Shown piece by piece: positions 1 to 6,725 of a stretch of 7,674 bases of DNA. The position numbers and the translations under genes are program-made. Numbering within the stretch: the stretch's first letter is position 1; each line of letters starts with the position of its first letter. The DNA is from Oscillospiraceae bacterium (GTDB lineage: Bacteria; Bacillota_A; Clostridia; Oscillospirales; Ruminococcaceae): assembly GCA_018109965.1 (NCBI GenBank), contig JAGBFE010000103.1, positions 1 to 7,674 on the forward strand. The letters are read 5' to 3'. Below the pieces are notes generated by a model. That model was not told the DNA's origin. It worked only from the letters and a program-made list of their open reading frames with translations, and did no database searches.

Positions 1-53
1 AAAAAGGTACAGAAGATATAACAGATAATGGGTTTACGGGGGTGCTTATATGA
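1..53 (+). CDS. Possible C-terminal end of an upstream gene (partial)
   Basis: The third forward frame is open from the left edge and stops at TGA 51-53, giving a tail that reads KGTEDITDNGFTGVLI. Its stop overlaps the ATG of the next gene as ATGA (50-53), the usual sign of translational coupling inside an operon. The other two forward frames stop earlier, at 19-21 and 26-28. Sixteen codons are too few to identify a protein, and an open frame of this length can occur by chance, so the call rests mainly on the ATGA junction. Confidence 0.35.
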   Translation, partial: KGTEDITDNGFTGVLI

Positions 54-298
54 AAGAGGCTTTCTTTAAACATCAGTTCCGCAATGCAATACTGATTATC
101 ATTGCAGGTGTTGTGCTCTCACACCTGTTCAAAACCGGTTTGTTTTCAAATATAGCGTGGATAGTTTATGGTCTGATTTACGTTATTCATCCAAGAGATT
201 TGCACAATCTGCCTTTGACACCAAAAGGCGAAACGGCAGTGCGCATAGCAGGCGCAGTTATAGCATTTATCGGGATTATTTCAAGGTTCGGGGTATAA
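50..298 (+). CDS. Small hydrophobic membrane protein, unknown function
   Basis: The product has 82 residues and I do not recognise the family with confidence. It has a short charged N-terminus (residues 1-11), then hydrophobic stretches at about 13-27, 32-46 and 64-79, which suggests two or three membrane helices. A polar loop at about 47-62 contains HPRD and PLTPKGE. The layout (hydrophobic segment ending in a proline, polar loop, then an RIAG-type final helix) loosely recalls small membrane DUF families such as DUF6199, but this is only an impression. The start is supported by a G-rich Shine-Dalgarno-like run at 38-42, seven bases before ATG, and by the ATGA overlap with the frame upstream. 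The next gene begins three bases after the stop, so the two are probably co-transcribed. Confidence 0.7.
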   Translation: MKEAFFKHQFRNAILIIIAGVVLSHLFKTGLFSNIAWIVYGLIYVIHPRDLHNLPLTPKGETAVRIAGAVIAFIGIISRFGV

Positions 299-301
299 AT
301 T

Positions 302-556
302 ATGGCAGATATCCTGGAGATGATTTTTACAGTTGTGCTTGACGGTGCAATAGATGCAGCGGGGGCAAAAAGCGTGTCTTTGCCTGCACGTATGGCAGTT
401 ACCGCAGTTTTGGTCCTGTTTGTTCTGGGTACTTCACTGCCGCTGATTTTTATAGGCGTAAAAACCAACAGCATAGGGCTTGTGCTTTTGGGTGTTGTCT
501 TGCTGCTTGCATACGCAATCATTATTGTAAACAAAATCAAAAAACATAATATATAG
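302..556 (+). CDS. Small two-helix membrane protein, unknown function
   Basis: The product has 84 residues and no family I recognise. Residues 1-20 could form an amphipathic helix containing acidic residues. Two strongly hydrophobic segments follow at about 29-51 and 55-76. The C-terminus is short and basic (NKIKKHNI), so by the positive-inside rule the tail should face the cytoplasm, giving a hairpin topology with the N-terminus also inside. The start ATG lies three bases after the previous stop and has GGGG at 290-293 as a weak ribosome-binding site. A terminator-like hairpin follows the stop within a few bases, so this is probably the last gene of its operon. No catalytic motif is visible. 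A role as an accessory or structural membrane protein is only a guess. Confidence 0.7.
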   Translation: MADILEMIFTVVLDGAIDAAGAKSVSLPARMAVTAVLVLFVLGTSLPLIFIGVKTNSIGLVLLGVVLLLAYAIIIVNKIKKHNI

Positions 557-562
557 AATTTT

Positions 563-618
563 ACAGGAAATGGCAGATAGGTTAACACCCTGATGCTGTT
601 TTCTGTTTTTTGTTTTTT
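563..618 (+). terminator. Probable imperfect Rho-independent terminator
   Basis: ACAGGAAA at 563-570 can pair with TTTTCTGT at 599-606 (eight pairs, one G-T). Shorter internal pairings continue the stem: CAG/CTG, AT/AT, and GGT/ACC closing on a TAAC loop. The structure is followed by a T-rich run to 618 interrupted by one G at 612. It lies directly after the 84-aa gene and before the promoters of nfnA, where a terminator is expected. The bulges make it weaker than the stem-loop at 3717-3753. Confidence 0.5.
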
Positions 619-644
619 ACAGGATAAAATAACAGATGTATAAT
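616..644 (+). promoter_or_regulatory. Sigma-A type promoter P1 upstream of nfnA
   Basis: TTTACA (616-621, five of six consensus bases) and TATAAT (639-644, perfect) are separated by 17 bases, the optimal spacing. Transcription would start near 651, leaving a leader of about 75 bases before nfnA. The -35 box lies in the end of the T tract of the preceding terminator, so terminator and promoter share bases. Confidence 0.6.
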
Positions 645-662
645 ATTGCAGACAATACTGTC

Positions 663-691
663 TTGCGGTATCAGTTATAAAATAGTATAAT
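663..691 (+). promoter_or_regulatory. Possible second promoter P2 upstream of nfnA
   Basis: A perfect TATAAT at 686-691 lies 17 bases after TTGCGG (663-668), which matches the -35 consensus at only three positions. It would give a shorter leader of about 30 bases. It may be a second start site or an AT-rich coincidence; P1 has the better -35 box. Confidence 0.4.
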
Positions 692-727
692 TTAAAGATA
701 GTAATTCATATATGAAGGATTGGTATA

Positions 728-1570
728 ATGTACAAAATTACAGATAAACAGTTTTTAAATCCAACCGTGTGCAAAATGGTTGTTTGTGCACCGCTTATGG
801 CAAAAAAGGCAAAACCGGGTCAGTTTGTTATTGTGCGTGCTTTTGAAGACAGCGAAAGAATACCCCTTACAATTTCCGACTATGATGCAGCAAAGGGCAC
901 AATCACCATCATTTTTCAGCTTGTAGGCCAGGGAACAATGGAACTGTCTACATTGAATATAAATGATACAGTCTGCGATTTCGTTGGTCCTCTGGGCAAA
1001 CCCAGCCACCTTGAAGGGCTCAAAAAGGTTGCGGTTGTAGGCGGCGGTGTCGGTTGCGCAATCGCTTATCCTGTGGCTAAAAAACTAAAGGAAAACGGCG
1101 CACAGGTGCACAGCATAGTTGGATTCCGCAATAAAGATTTAATCATATTAAAAGACGAATTTGACGCTGTCAGCGACAAATTGGTGCTTATGACAGATGA
1201 CGGCTCTGCAGGTGAAAAAGGCCTTGTTACAGCCGCTTTGGAACAGCTTATAAACAGCGGTGAGCAGTATGATGAAGTTATTGCAATCGGCCCGCTGGTA
1301 ATGATGAAATTTGTCTGCAAAACAACCGAAAAATACGGTATAAAAACAACTGTTTCAATGAATCCTATTATGATTGACGGTACAGGTATGTGCGGAGGCT
1401 GCCGCCTCACAGTTGGCGGAAAAACACAGTTTGCCTGTGTTGACGGTCCTGATTTTGACGGACATCAGGTGGATTTTGACGAAGCTATCAGCCGTTCAAC
1501 AATGTACAGGGATTTTGAAACACACAAAAGGGAAGCAGCTTGCAACCTTTTGAGTAAGGAGGCAGAATAA
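728..1570 (+). CDS. nfnA: NADH-dependent ferredoxin:NADP+ oxidoreductase subunit A (NfnA; sulfide/dihydroorotate dehydrogenase-like FAD/NAD-binding protein)
   Basis: This is the small flavoprotein subunit of the Nfn complex, which couples NADH and reduced ferredoxin to NADP+ reduction, or the reverse, by flavin-based electron bifurcation in the cytoplasm. The 280-residue length is normal. Residues 1-95 form the ferredoxin-reductase-like FAD domain with RIPLT at 44-48 and GPLG at 87-90. Residues 100-210 form the NAD-binding domain with VVGGGVG at 103-109 and TDDGS at 156-160. The C-terminal [2Fe-2S] site reads DGTGMCGGC at 217-225 plus Cys237, so the ligands should be Asp217, Cys222, Cys225 and Cys237. 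Asp at the first position, where PyrK proteins have Cys, is characteristic of NfnA. The ATG is eight bases after AAGGA (715-719). Its TAA shares one base with the nfnB start. The older label sulfide dehydrogenase beta subunit refers to the same family. PyrK is unlikely because of the Asp ligand and the neighbour. Confidence 0.9.
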   Translation: MYKITDKQFLNPTVCKMVVCAPLMAKKAKPGQFVIVRAFEDSERIPLTISDYDAAKGTITIIFQLVGQGTMELSTLNINDTVCDFVGPLGKPSHLEGLKKVAVVGGGVGCAIAYPVAKKLKENGAQVHSIVGFRNKDLIILKDEFDAVSDKLVLMTDDGSAGEKGLVTAALEQLINSGEQYDEVIAIGPLVMMKFVCKTTEKYGIKTTVSMNPIMIDGTGMCGGCRLTVGGKTQFACVDGPDFDGHQVDFDEAISRSTMYRDFETHKREAACNLLSKEAE

Positions 1571-2958
1571 TGGCAAATATGAACCCTAAAAAATGCCCTA
1601 TGCCAAGCCAGGACCCAATGGTGCGCAACCACAATTTTAAAGAGGTTGCACTTGGGTATACTATGGATATGGCAGTGGAAGAAGCACAGCGCTGTCTCAA
1701 CTGCAAAACAAAACCCTGTATCAGCGGATGTCATGTTCTGATTGATATTCCTGCATTTATCGGTGAAGTTGCAAAAGGTGATATTGCAAAAGCTTACGAA
1801 ATTCTCTCACAGCAGACAAGTCTGCCTGCAGTGTGCGGTCGTGTATGCCCGCAGGAAACACAGTGCGAAGGCAAATGTGTGCGTGCAATAAAAGGCGAAA
1901 GTGTGGCAATCGGCCGTCTGGAACGCTTTGTTGCCGACTGGCACCGCGAAAACTGTGCACAAAAACCACAGCCTGTACAGTCCAATGGCAAAAAGGTTGC
2001 AGTTATCGGTGCAGGCCCTACAGGACTTACCTGTGCAGGCGAACTTGCAAAAAAAGGATATAAAGTTACAATCTACGAAGCTCTGCACACAGCAGGCGGC
2101 GTGCTTGTTTATGGTATTCCGGAATTCCGTCTGCCAAAAGATATTGTAAAATACGAAATTGACAATCTCAAAGCTCTGGGCGTTGAAATCGAAACCAATA
2201 TGGTTATCGGCAAAATTCTCACAATAGATGAACTGTTTGAAATGGGCTATGAGGCTGTATATATCGGCAGCGGTGCAGGTCTGCCTAAATTTATGGGCAT
2301 CCCCGGTGAAAGCTTAAAAGGTGTTTACAGTGCAAATGAATATCTCACCCGCGTAAATCTTATGAAAGCATACAAGGCCGACAGCAAAACACCAATCCGC
2401 AAAAGCCGCAATGTTGCGGTTGTTGGCGGCGGCAATGTTGCAATGGATGCAGCACGCAGTGCAAAACGCCTTGGAGCCGAAAATGTTTACATTGTTTACC
2501 GCCGCGGCATGCAGGAGCTTCCTGCCCGTGCGGAAGAAATTGAACACGCACAGGAAGAAGGCATCATCTTTAAGTTGCTCACCAACCCTGTAGAGGTTAT
2601 CGGTGATGAAAACGGCGAGGTTAAAGCTATCAGATGTGTGGAAATGATGCTTGGTGAGCCCGATGATTCAGGCCGCAGACGCCCTGTGGTTAAACCGGAC
2701 AGTGAATTTGTGATTGATATTGATACAATGATTATGTCTGTCGGCACAAGCCCTAATCCGCTTATTTCCTCCACTACCGAAGGTCTTGCAACAGACCGCT
2801 GGGGCTGTATTGTAACAAACGGGGATGACGGTCTCACCACACGTGATGCGGTTTATGCAGGCGGTGATGCCGTAACAGGTGCGGCAACTGTTATTCTTGC
2901 AATGGGTGCAGGCAAACAGGCAGCAGCAGCTATCGACAAAATGCTTGGTGAAAAATAA
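1570..2958 (+). CDS. nfnB: NADH-dependent ferredoxin:NADP+ oxidoreductase subunit B (NfnB; GltD-like flavoprotein)
   Basis: This is the large Nfn subunit, where the bifurcating FAD, two [4Fe-4S] clusters and the NADP(H) site reside. It has 462 residues, normal for the family. The N-terminal cluster domain (about 1-135) carries Cys42, Cys45, Cys50 and Cys54, then Cys89, Cys93, Cys99 and Cys103 in the CGRVCPQ...CEGKC pattern. A first Rossmann motif GAGPTGL (147-153) binds FAD, and GGGNVAMD (286-293) belongs to the NADPH domain. GGDAVTGAATVI (431-442) is the conserved C-terminal FAD-contacting motif. Databases often call such proteins homotetrameric NADPH-dependent glutamate synthase (GltA). The absence of a glutamate synthase large subunit and the direct overlap with nfnA (TAATG) favour the Nfn role. 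AAGGAGG at 1556-1562, inside the end of nfnA, is a strong ribosome-binding site seven bases from ATG, which argues for matched synthesis of the two subunits. Confidence 0.9.
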   Translation: MANMNPKKCPMPSQDPMVRNHNFKEVALGYTMDMAVEEAQRCLNCKTKPCISGCHVLIDIPAFIGEVAKGDIAKAYEILSQQTSLPAVCGRVCPQETQCEGKCVRAIKGESVAIGRLERFVADWHRENCAQKPQPVQSNGKKVAVIGAGPTGLTCAGELAKKGYKVTIYEALHTAGGVLVYGIPEFRLPKDIVKYEIDNLKALGVEIETNMVIGKILTIDELFEMGYEAVYIGSGAGLPKFMGIPGESLKGVYSANEYLTRVNLMKAYKADSKTPIRKSRNVAVVGGGNVAMDAARSAKRLGAENVYIVYRRGMQELPARAEEIEHAQEEGIIFKLLTNPVEVIGDENGEVKAIRCVEMMLGEPDDSGRRRPVVKPDSEFVIDIDTMIMSVGTSPNPLISSTTEGLATDRWGCIVTNGDDGLTTRDAVYAGGDAVTGAATVILAMGAGKQAAAAIDKMLGEK

Positions 2959-2963
2959 ACCCG

Positions 2964-2969
2964 AAAGGA
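2964..2969 (+). promoter_or_regulatory. Ribosome-binding site that sets the GTG start at 2978
   Basis: AAAGGA lies eight bases before GTG 2978-2980. The frame remains open upstream to an ATG at 2879, but that start lies inside the conserved C-terminus of nfnB and would add a non-hydrophobic 33-residue leader in front of the membrane segment. The GTG is therefore preferred. Confidence 0.65.
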
Positions 2970-2977
2970 CAAATTTA

Positions 2978-3712
2978 GTGACAGCATTTTTTAAAGGCAA
3001 AAAAAATATAATTGCAGCATTTCTGATTTTTGCAGGTGTTGCAGCATTGCTGATTTTTCTTAACAATTTATATGGCAATCCGTTTTCAAAGGCAAATGCC
3101 GAAAAAAACATCAAAGCATATATTGTTGATACCTATGGCGTGACTGATTTTATACTGACAGATATAGAGTACAATGCTGAGTTTGACGAATACGGCACAA
3201 CTGTTGCATTTAAAGACAGTCAGGATATTGTGTTTGATGTATCATACTCGGTAAAGGAAACCAGAATAACCGACAATTACAGCAGCACAGTGGCAAATGG
3301 ATTAAACACATTTTTGCGGCTCAGTTCAGAATACGGCAAAAGGGTTATGGAAGTTGTTATGAACTATTACAGTGATGAAACAGCAGTGTGTTATGGGGAA
3401 TTGGGCAAAAACCAGTCGCTTTCTGAATGTGGTGAAAAGCTTGTGGCAGATATGGAGTTTGATATGTACAATCTCCCGCTGGAAGCCACTATTTCGCTGT
3501 TTGTTAACAGGGAAGACACATCACCACAGCAGTTTGCAAAGGAGCTTGCAGAACTGCAAAAGCTTATGTATGCAAACGAAATTGCAGTTGATTATTATGA
3601 TATAATGTACAACAGCAGCATTTTGCTTGAAGATTTTCCGTCATCAGTTGTTGTGGAAAATCTTGAAAATACAGACGCACTTGCAGAATGTGTGGAACAG
3701 TTTATGCAATAA
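2978..3712 (+). CDS. Membrane-anchored protein of unknown function, third gene of the nfn operon
   Basis: From the GTG start the protein has 244 residues. A short basic N-terminus (MTAFFKGKKN) precedes a hydrophobic helix at about 11-29 (IIAAFLIFAGVAALLIFL), with no lipobox Cys, so it should be a signal anchor with residues from about 30 onward outside the cell. The next stretch, NPFSKANAEKNIKAYIVDTYG (in two parts: NPFSKANAEK then NIKAYIVDTYG), resembles the start of YfjL-like Firmicute proteins, small secreted or anchored proteins of unknown role; this is recalled similarity, not an alignment. The rest is acidic and mixed alpha/beta with two Cys (in AVCYGE and SECGEK) and no catalytic motif I can identify. 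The gene starts 19 bases after nfnB and ends at a strong terminator, so it is probably co-transcribed with nfnAB. The redox operon does not by itself indicate a function for it. Confidence 0.75.
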   Translation: MTAFFKGKKNIIAAFLIFAGVAALLIFLNNLYGNPFSKANAEKNIKAYIVDTYGVTDFILTDIEYNAEFDEYGTTVAFKDSQDIVFDVSYSVKETRITDNYSSTVANGLNTFLRLSSEYGKRVMEVVMNYYSDETAVCYGELGKNQSLSECGEKLVADMEFDMYNLPLEATISLFVNREDTSPQQFAKELAELQKLMYANEIAVDYYDIMYNSSILLEDFPSSVVVENLENTDALAECVEQFMQ

Positions 3713-3716
3713 AAAT

Positions 3717-3753
3717 AAAACAGCAGTTATCATTTTTGATAACTGCTGTTTTT
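3717..3753. terminator. Bidirectional Rho-independent terminator between convergent operons
   Basis: CAGCAGTTATCA (3721-3732) and its exact reverse complement TGATAACTGCTG (3737-3748) form a 12-bp perfect stem with a TTTT loop. The flanking AAAA (3717-3720) and TTTT (3749-3752) extend it to 16 pairs. Read on the plus strand the stem ends in a T run. On the minus strand the A-rich stretch at 3711-3720 supplies the T run. It can therefore end both the nfn operon and the trkAH operon, whose last stop codon is only a few bases away. Confidence 0.9.
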
Positions 3754-3757
3754 ATGT

Positions 3758-5194
3758 TTATGAACGATGCCACGCAGATGGGCTGAAAAGCAGAAGTATA
3801 GGGAAAATCTCAAGTCGTCCAACTATCATAGTAAATGAAAGAACAAGTTTTGACAACGAGGAAAGGCTTGAGAAGTTGCCGGCAGGTCCAACTATGCCTA
3901 TACCAGGGCCAACGTTGCTGACACAGGTCAAAGCGGCACTGAAGGATTCGCCGAAAGAAAGATTGTCAAGGGTTACAACAAGAGTAACCACAAGAATAAT
4001 CATTATATAACAACCGATAAATGTCAATATTGAACGCACAGTTTTTTCTTCAACAACTTTGCCGTCCAGCTTAACAACTTCAACAGAACGGGGATGGATA
4101 ATGCTGTGGATTTCCCTGCGTATAACACGGAACATAATGAGAATACGGGAACATTTCATACCGCCGCCTGTACTGCCTGCACATGCGCCACAGAACATAA
4201 GAATAATTAAAACCATCTGTGCAAAGTACGGCCAGAACAGCCAGTCAGTTGTGGAAAAGCCTGTTGTAGATATAATGGAGCATACATGGAAAAATGCAAA
4301 CCTGAATGTCTGTATCCAGTCGGGATACAAATGACGTATATCCACACAAATCAAAGCGGTGGCAGCAACAACTACAACAAGGAAGAATTTTAATTCATCA
4401 CTCTGAATAACATCTTTGAATCTGCGTGTAAGCAAAAGAAAATGAATTGCAAAGTTTACAGAAAAAAGAAGGATGAAAACAGAGATTATCATATCTATTG
4501 TCATGCTGTTATATGCACCTACACTGGCGTTCATATTGGAAAAACCGCCTGTGCCTGCAGTGCCGAATGCATGGATAAAACTGTCATACCAAGGCATACC
4601 TGCCAGCTTGAGACAAATAGCTTCAAGCAGAGTAAGAGCACAATAAATGCCATAAAGAATTTTGGATGTCTGAGCCTGTTTTGGAACAAGCTTGGAAAAC
4701 ACAGGGCCGGGAGATTCTGCCTGAGTAAGATATTTTGTTCTGATACCTATTGTTGGTATAAGTGCGGTTGCCAACACAAGAACCCCCATACCACCAAGCC
4801 AATGGGTAAAGGAACGCCAAAAAAGCAGTCCCTTTGGTAAAGCTTCTATATCAGTAAGAATAGTTGCTCCTGTGGTTGTAAAGCCGGAACAGGATTCAAA
4901 CAGGCAGTCCACAAAACTTGGGAATAAATCGGAATAATAAAAAGGCAAAGCGCCGATAACACCTGTGGCTATCCAGATTAAAGCTACAGTAAAAAAACCT
5001 TCACGGATATAAAAGTCTTTGGATGCGTTTATACAGGCAAGATTCATGCCCGCAATGGTCACAACTGTTGAGGCGATGATAAAAGGCCATACATCTTCGC
5101 CGTAATATATTGCAACCAGCATAGGCAAAAGCATAACAATGCCTTCCATTGTCAAAACGCGCCCGACAATTTTAAAAACAACTTTAAAATTCAT
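3758..5194 (-). CDS. trkH: TrkH family potassium uptake protein
   Basis: This is the membrane-embedded, K+-conducting subunit of a Trk/Ktr-type uptake system, gated by cytoplasmic TrkA. The 478-residue length is normal for TrkH. It is hydrophobic throughout, with four pore-loop repeats visible in order: SGFTTTGAT at 103-111, GTAGTGGFS at 211-219, STTGFSTTD at 309-317 and SNVGPGIG at 426-433. The conserved central glycine of each selectivity filter is present. The HWLGGMGVLVL segment (131-141) and the C-terminal GRLEIFPILLLFSP (459-472) are also typical. The start ATG overlaps the trkA stop (TGATG on the minus strand). Its ribosome-binding site GGAGG (complement of 5204-5208) lies inside the last glycine codons of trkA, nine bases before the ATG, so translation is probably coupled. 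Whether it carries K+ alone, or also Na+, cannot be told from sequence. Confidence 0.95.
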   Translation of the reverse strand: MNFKVVFKIVGRVLTMEGIVMLLPMLVAIYYGEDVWPFIIASTVVTIAGMNLACINASKDFYIREGFFTVALIWIATGVIGALPFYYSDLFPSFVDCLFESCSGFTTTGATILTDIEALPKGLLFWRSFTHWLGGMGVLVLATALIPTIGIRTKYLTQAESPGPVFSKLVPKQAQTSKILYGIYCALTLLEAICLKLAGMPWYDSFIHAFGTAGTGGFSNMNASVGAYNSMTIDMIISVFILLFSVNFAIHFLLLTRRFKDVIQSDELKFFLVVVVAATALICVDIRHLYPDWIQTFRFAFFHVCSIISTTGFSTTDWLFWPYFAQMVLIILMFCGACAGSTGGGMKCSRILIMFRVIRREIHSIIHPRSVEVVKLDGKVVEEKTVRSILTFIGCYIMIILVVTLVVTLDNLSFGESFSAALTCVSNVGPGIGIVGPAGNFSSLSSLSKLVLSFTMIVGRLEIFPILLLFSPSAWHRS

Positions 5195-6582
5195 CAGTTA
5201 ACGCCTCCGCCAGCAACATAAGTATCATCAAATATGTCGTTGAATTCTGTAATCATACCACTTTGAGAGATGATAATGACATTGTCGTCAACTTCAATGG
5301 TGGTAGAACCTTCAGGGATGATGATTGTTCTGCCGCGCACAATAACAGCCAGCAGAACATTCTTTTTAAGTTTAAGGTCTTTAAGCGGAATACCAAGATT
5401 GAGGGTTGTGGAGTCTACTTTAAATTCCATTGCTTCAGCCTCACCGTCAGCAATACGGTGTAAACTGTTCATAACACTGCCCTGACTGTTCTGCAGACCT
5501 CTTACAAGGTGCAGAATGTATGAAGCAGTAACAGCTTTTGCCGAAATTACACTGTCAAGACCCATTGTTCTTGCAATGCCGATATAGTTCTGTTTGTTAC
5601 ATTTGGTTATAGTTTTAGGCACACCCTGCTGCATAGCGTAAAGAGAGATGATGAGATTGTCTTCATCTCGGCCTGTAAGTGCAATAAAAGCATCGTACAG
5701 CTGAAGATTTTCTTCTTCAAGCAGCTGGTGGTCACTGCCGTCCCCGTGAATTGTCATAACATCGGGGAAAAGTGTGCTGATTTCGCGGCATTTTTCTTCG
5801 TCAGTATCCACAACTTTAAGACGCACATTCATATTTCTTAAAAGTTCAATAAGATATTTGGAAATTTTACCGCCGCCAACCAAAAATACCTTTTTGATTT
5901 TTGGTGTGTATCTGCCCAACATACGGAAAAATTTATCCAGACCGCTTGGCTGCCCGATGATATACAGTTTGTCGCCGGCTTTTGGAACAAAGGAGCCTTT
6001 TGGGATGCATACATCGCCGTTTCTGTCAGCAACACAGAACAAAAGCTGAAGCTTTTTAACCTGTGGTGGCAGGTCAAAAAGAGGTTTGTCAATCAAAAAG
6101 TCACCTTCCTGAAGCACAAAACCCATAAGTTCAACTCTGCCTCGGCAGAAAGTTTCAATATCAGCAGCGGCAGGAAAACGCAAAAGTCTTGCAATTTCAC
6201 CTGCGGCAGCACTTTCAGGGTTGATAACAACGTCAATTTTAAGGTTCTGTTTGATTTCAAGCAAACTTTCGTTGTATTCAGGGTTTCTGATACGTGCAAT
6301 AGTGTATTTTGCACCAAGTTTTTTTGCAGTGAGACAGCAAACCATATTTACTTCGTCTTCACTGGTAGCAGCAATAACAACATCAGCAGTTGCTGCACCT
6401 GCTTCGCTGAGAGTATTAGGGGAAACACCGTTGCCCTTGATAGTCATGATATCAAGGTTGTCATAAGCTTTCTGCAAGGTTTCATCATAAAGGTCGATGA
6501 TGGTAATATCGTGGTTTTCCTTAACAAGCTGTTCGGCAAGGAAAAAGCCAACTTTGCCACTGCCTACAATGATTATATTCAT
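5194..6582 (-). CDS. trkA: Trk system potassium transport regulator TrkA (double RCK protein)
   Basis: TrkA is the cytoplasmic gating ring of the TrkH channel and binds nucleotides such as NAD(H), ATP or ADP. With 462 residues it has the full tandem layout: Rossmann domain 1 (about 1-120, GSGKVG at 7-12 with acidic Asp30 ending the second strand), RCK_C domain 1 (about 135-215), Rossmann domain 2 (about 230-350, VGGGKIS at 235-241 with Asp259 and Asp261), and RCK_C domain 2 (about 375-450). The second glycine loop ends in Ser rather than Gly. I chose ATG at 6580-6582, giving the standard start MNIIIVGSGKVG, with a GGAAAGGG site about eight bases upstream. The frame extends upstream to 6708, but that stretch overlaps the promoter and adds 42 residues foreign to the family. 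In several Firmicutes RCK_C domains also bind c-di-AMP; that is possible here but not shown. trkH follows with a one-base overlap. Confidence 0.95.
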   Translation of the reverse strand: MNIIIVGSGKVGFFLAEQLVKENHDITIIDLYDETLQKAYDNLDIMTIKGNGVSPNTLSEAGAATADVVIAATSEDEVNMVCCLTAKKLGAKYTIARIRNPEYNESLLEIKQNLKIDVVINPESAAAGEIARLLRFPAAADIETFCRGRVELMGFVLQEGDFLIDKPLFDLPPQVKKLQLLFCVADRNGDVCIPKGSFVPKAGDKLYIIGQPSGLDKFFRMLGRYTPKIKKVFLVGGGKISKYLIELLRNMNVRLKVVDTDEEKCREISTLFPDVMTIHGDGSDHQLLEEENLQLYDAFIALTGRDEDNLIISLYAMQQGVPKTITKCNKQNYIGIARTMGLDSVISAKAVTASYILHLVRGLQNSQGSVMNSLHRIADGEAEAMEFKVDSTTLNLGIPLKDLKLKKNVLLAVIVRGRTIIIPEGSTTIEVDDNVIIISQSGMITEFNDIFDDTYVAGGGVN

Positions 6583-6590
6583 AAAAAAAT

Positions 6591-6598
6591 CCCTTTCC
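6591..6598 (-). promoter_or_regulatory. Ribosome-binding site of trkA
   Basis: On the minus strand GGAAAGGG ends eight bases before the ATG at 6582 and fixes the family-standard start. It overlaps a 10-bp perfect palindrome TTTCCGGAAA (6594-6603), which could slightly hide the site in mRNA, although a palindrome without a loop is a poor hairpin. Confidence 0.65.
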
Positions 6599-6658
6599 GG
6601 AAATAAAAGTGTATAAAACACTGTATTAAGTAATATATCAATCTGTAATGTAAATTTT

Positions 6659-6687
6659 ATTATATTACTATTGTCCCAAAAGGTCAA
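6659..6687 (-). promoter_or_regulatory. Sigma-A promoter of the trkAH operon
   Basis: On the minus strand TTGACC (complement of 6682-6687) and a perfect TATAAT (complement of 6659-6664) are separated by exactly 17 bases. Transcription would begin near 6652, leaving a leader of about 70 bases. The leader holds a weak five-pair hairpin AGTGT/ACACT (6608-6622). It is too short for a ydaO-type c-di-AMP riboswitch. Confidence 0.8.
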
Positions 6688-6725
6688 TGATTGATACAAA
6701 TTCAACAAGTAATTGTCAGTTGATA

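Noticed and set aside
1570..2958. Annotation as glutamate synthase small chain
   Set aside because: No glutamate synthase large subunit is present, and the gene overlaps an NfnA-type partner. The protein family is shared, so the gene context decides.
2879..2977. Upstream ATG start for the third nfn-operon gene
   Set aside because: It lies inside the conserved C-terminal FAD motif region of nfnB and lacks a ribosome-binding site, whereas GTG 2978 has AAAGGA at the right distance and puts the membrane segment at the N-terminus.
4442..4840. Plus-strand 132-aa open frame inside trkH
   Set aside because: It is antisense to conserved TrkH pore and helix segments, is Cys/Lys-rich with low-complexity composition, and has no ribosome-binding site. 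It is a shadow frame.
6583..6652. c-di-AMP (ydaO/kimA-type) riboswitch in the trkA leader
   Set aside because: The leader is only about 70 bases, AT-rich, and holds just one weak five-pair hairpin, whereas ydaO riboswitches need a much longer structured region.
6583..6708. Upstream extension of the trkA frame by 42 residues to an ATG at 6708
   Set aside because: It covers the TTGACC-N17-TATAAT promoter and the ribosome-binding site. TrkA proteins begin at the Rossmann strand MNIIIVGSG, which starts at 6582.
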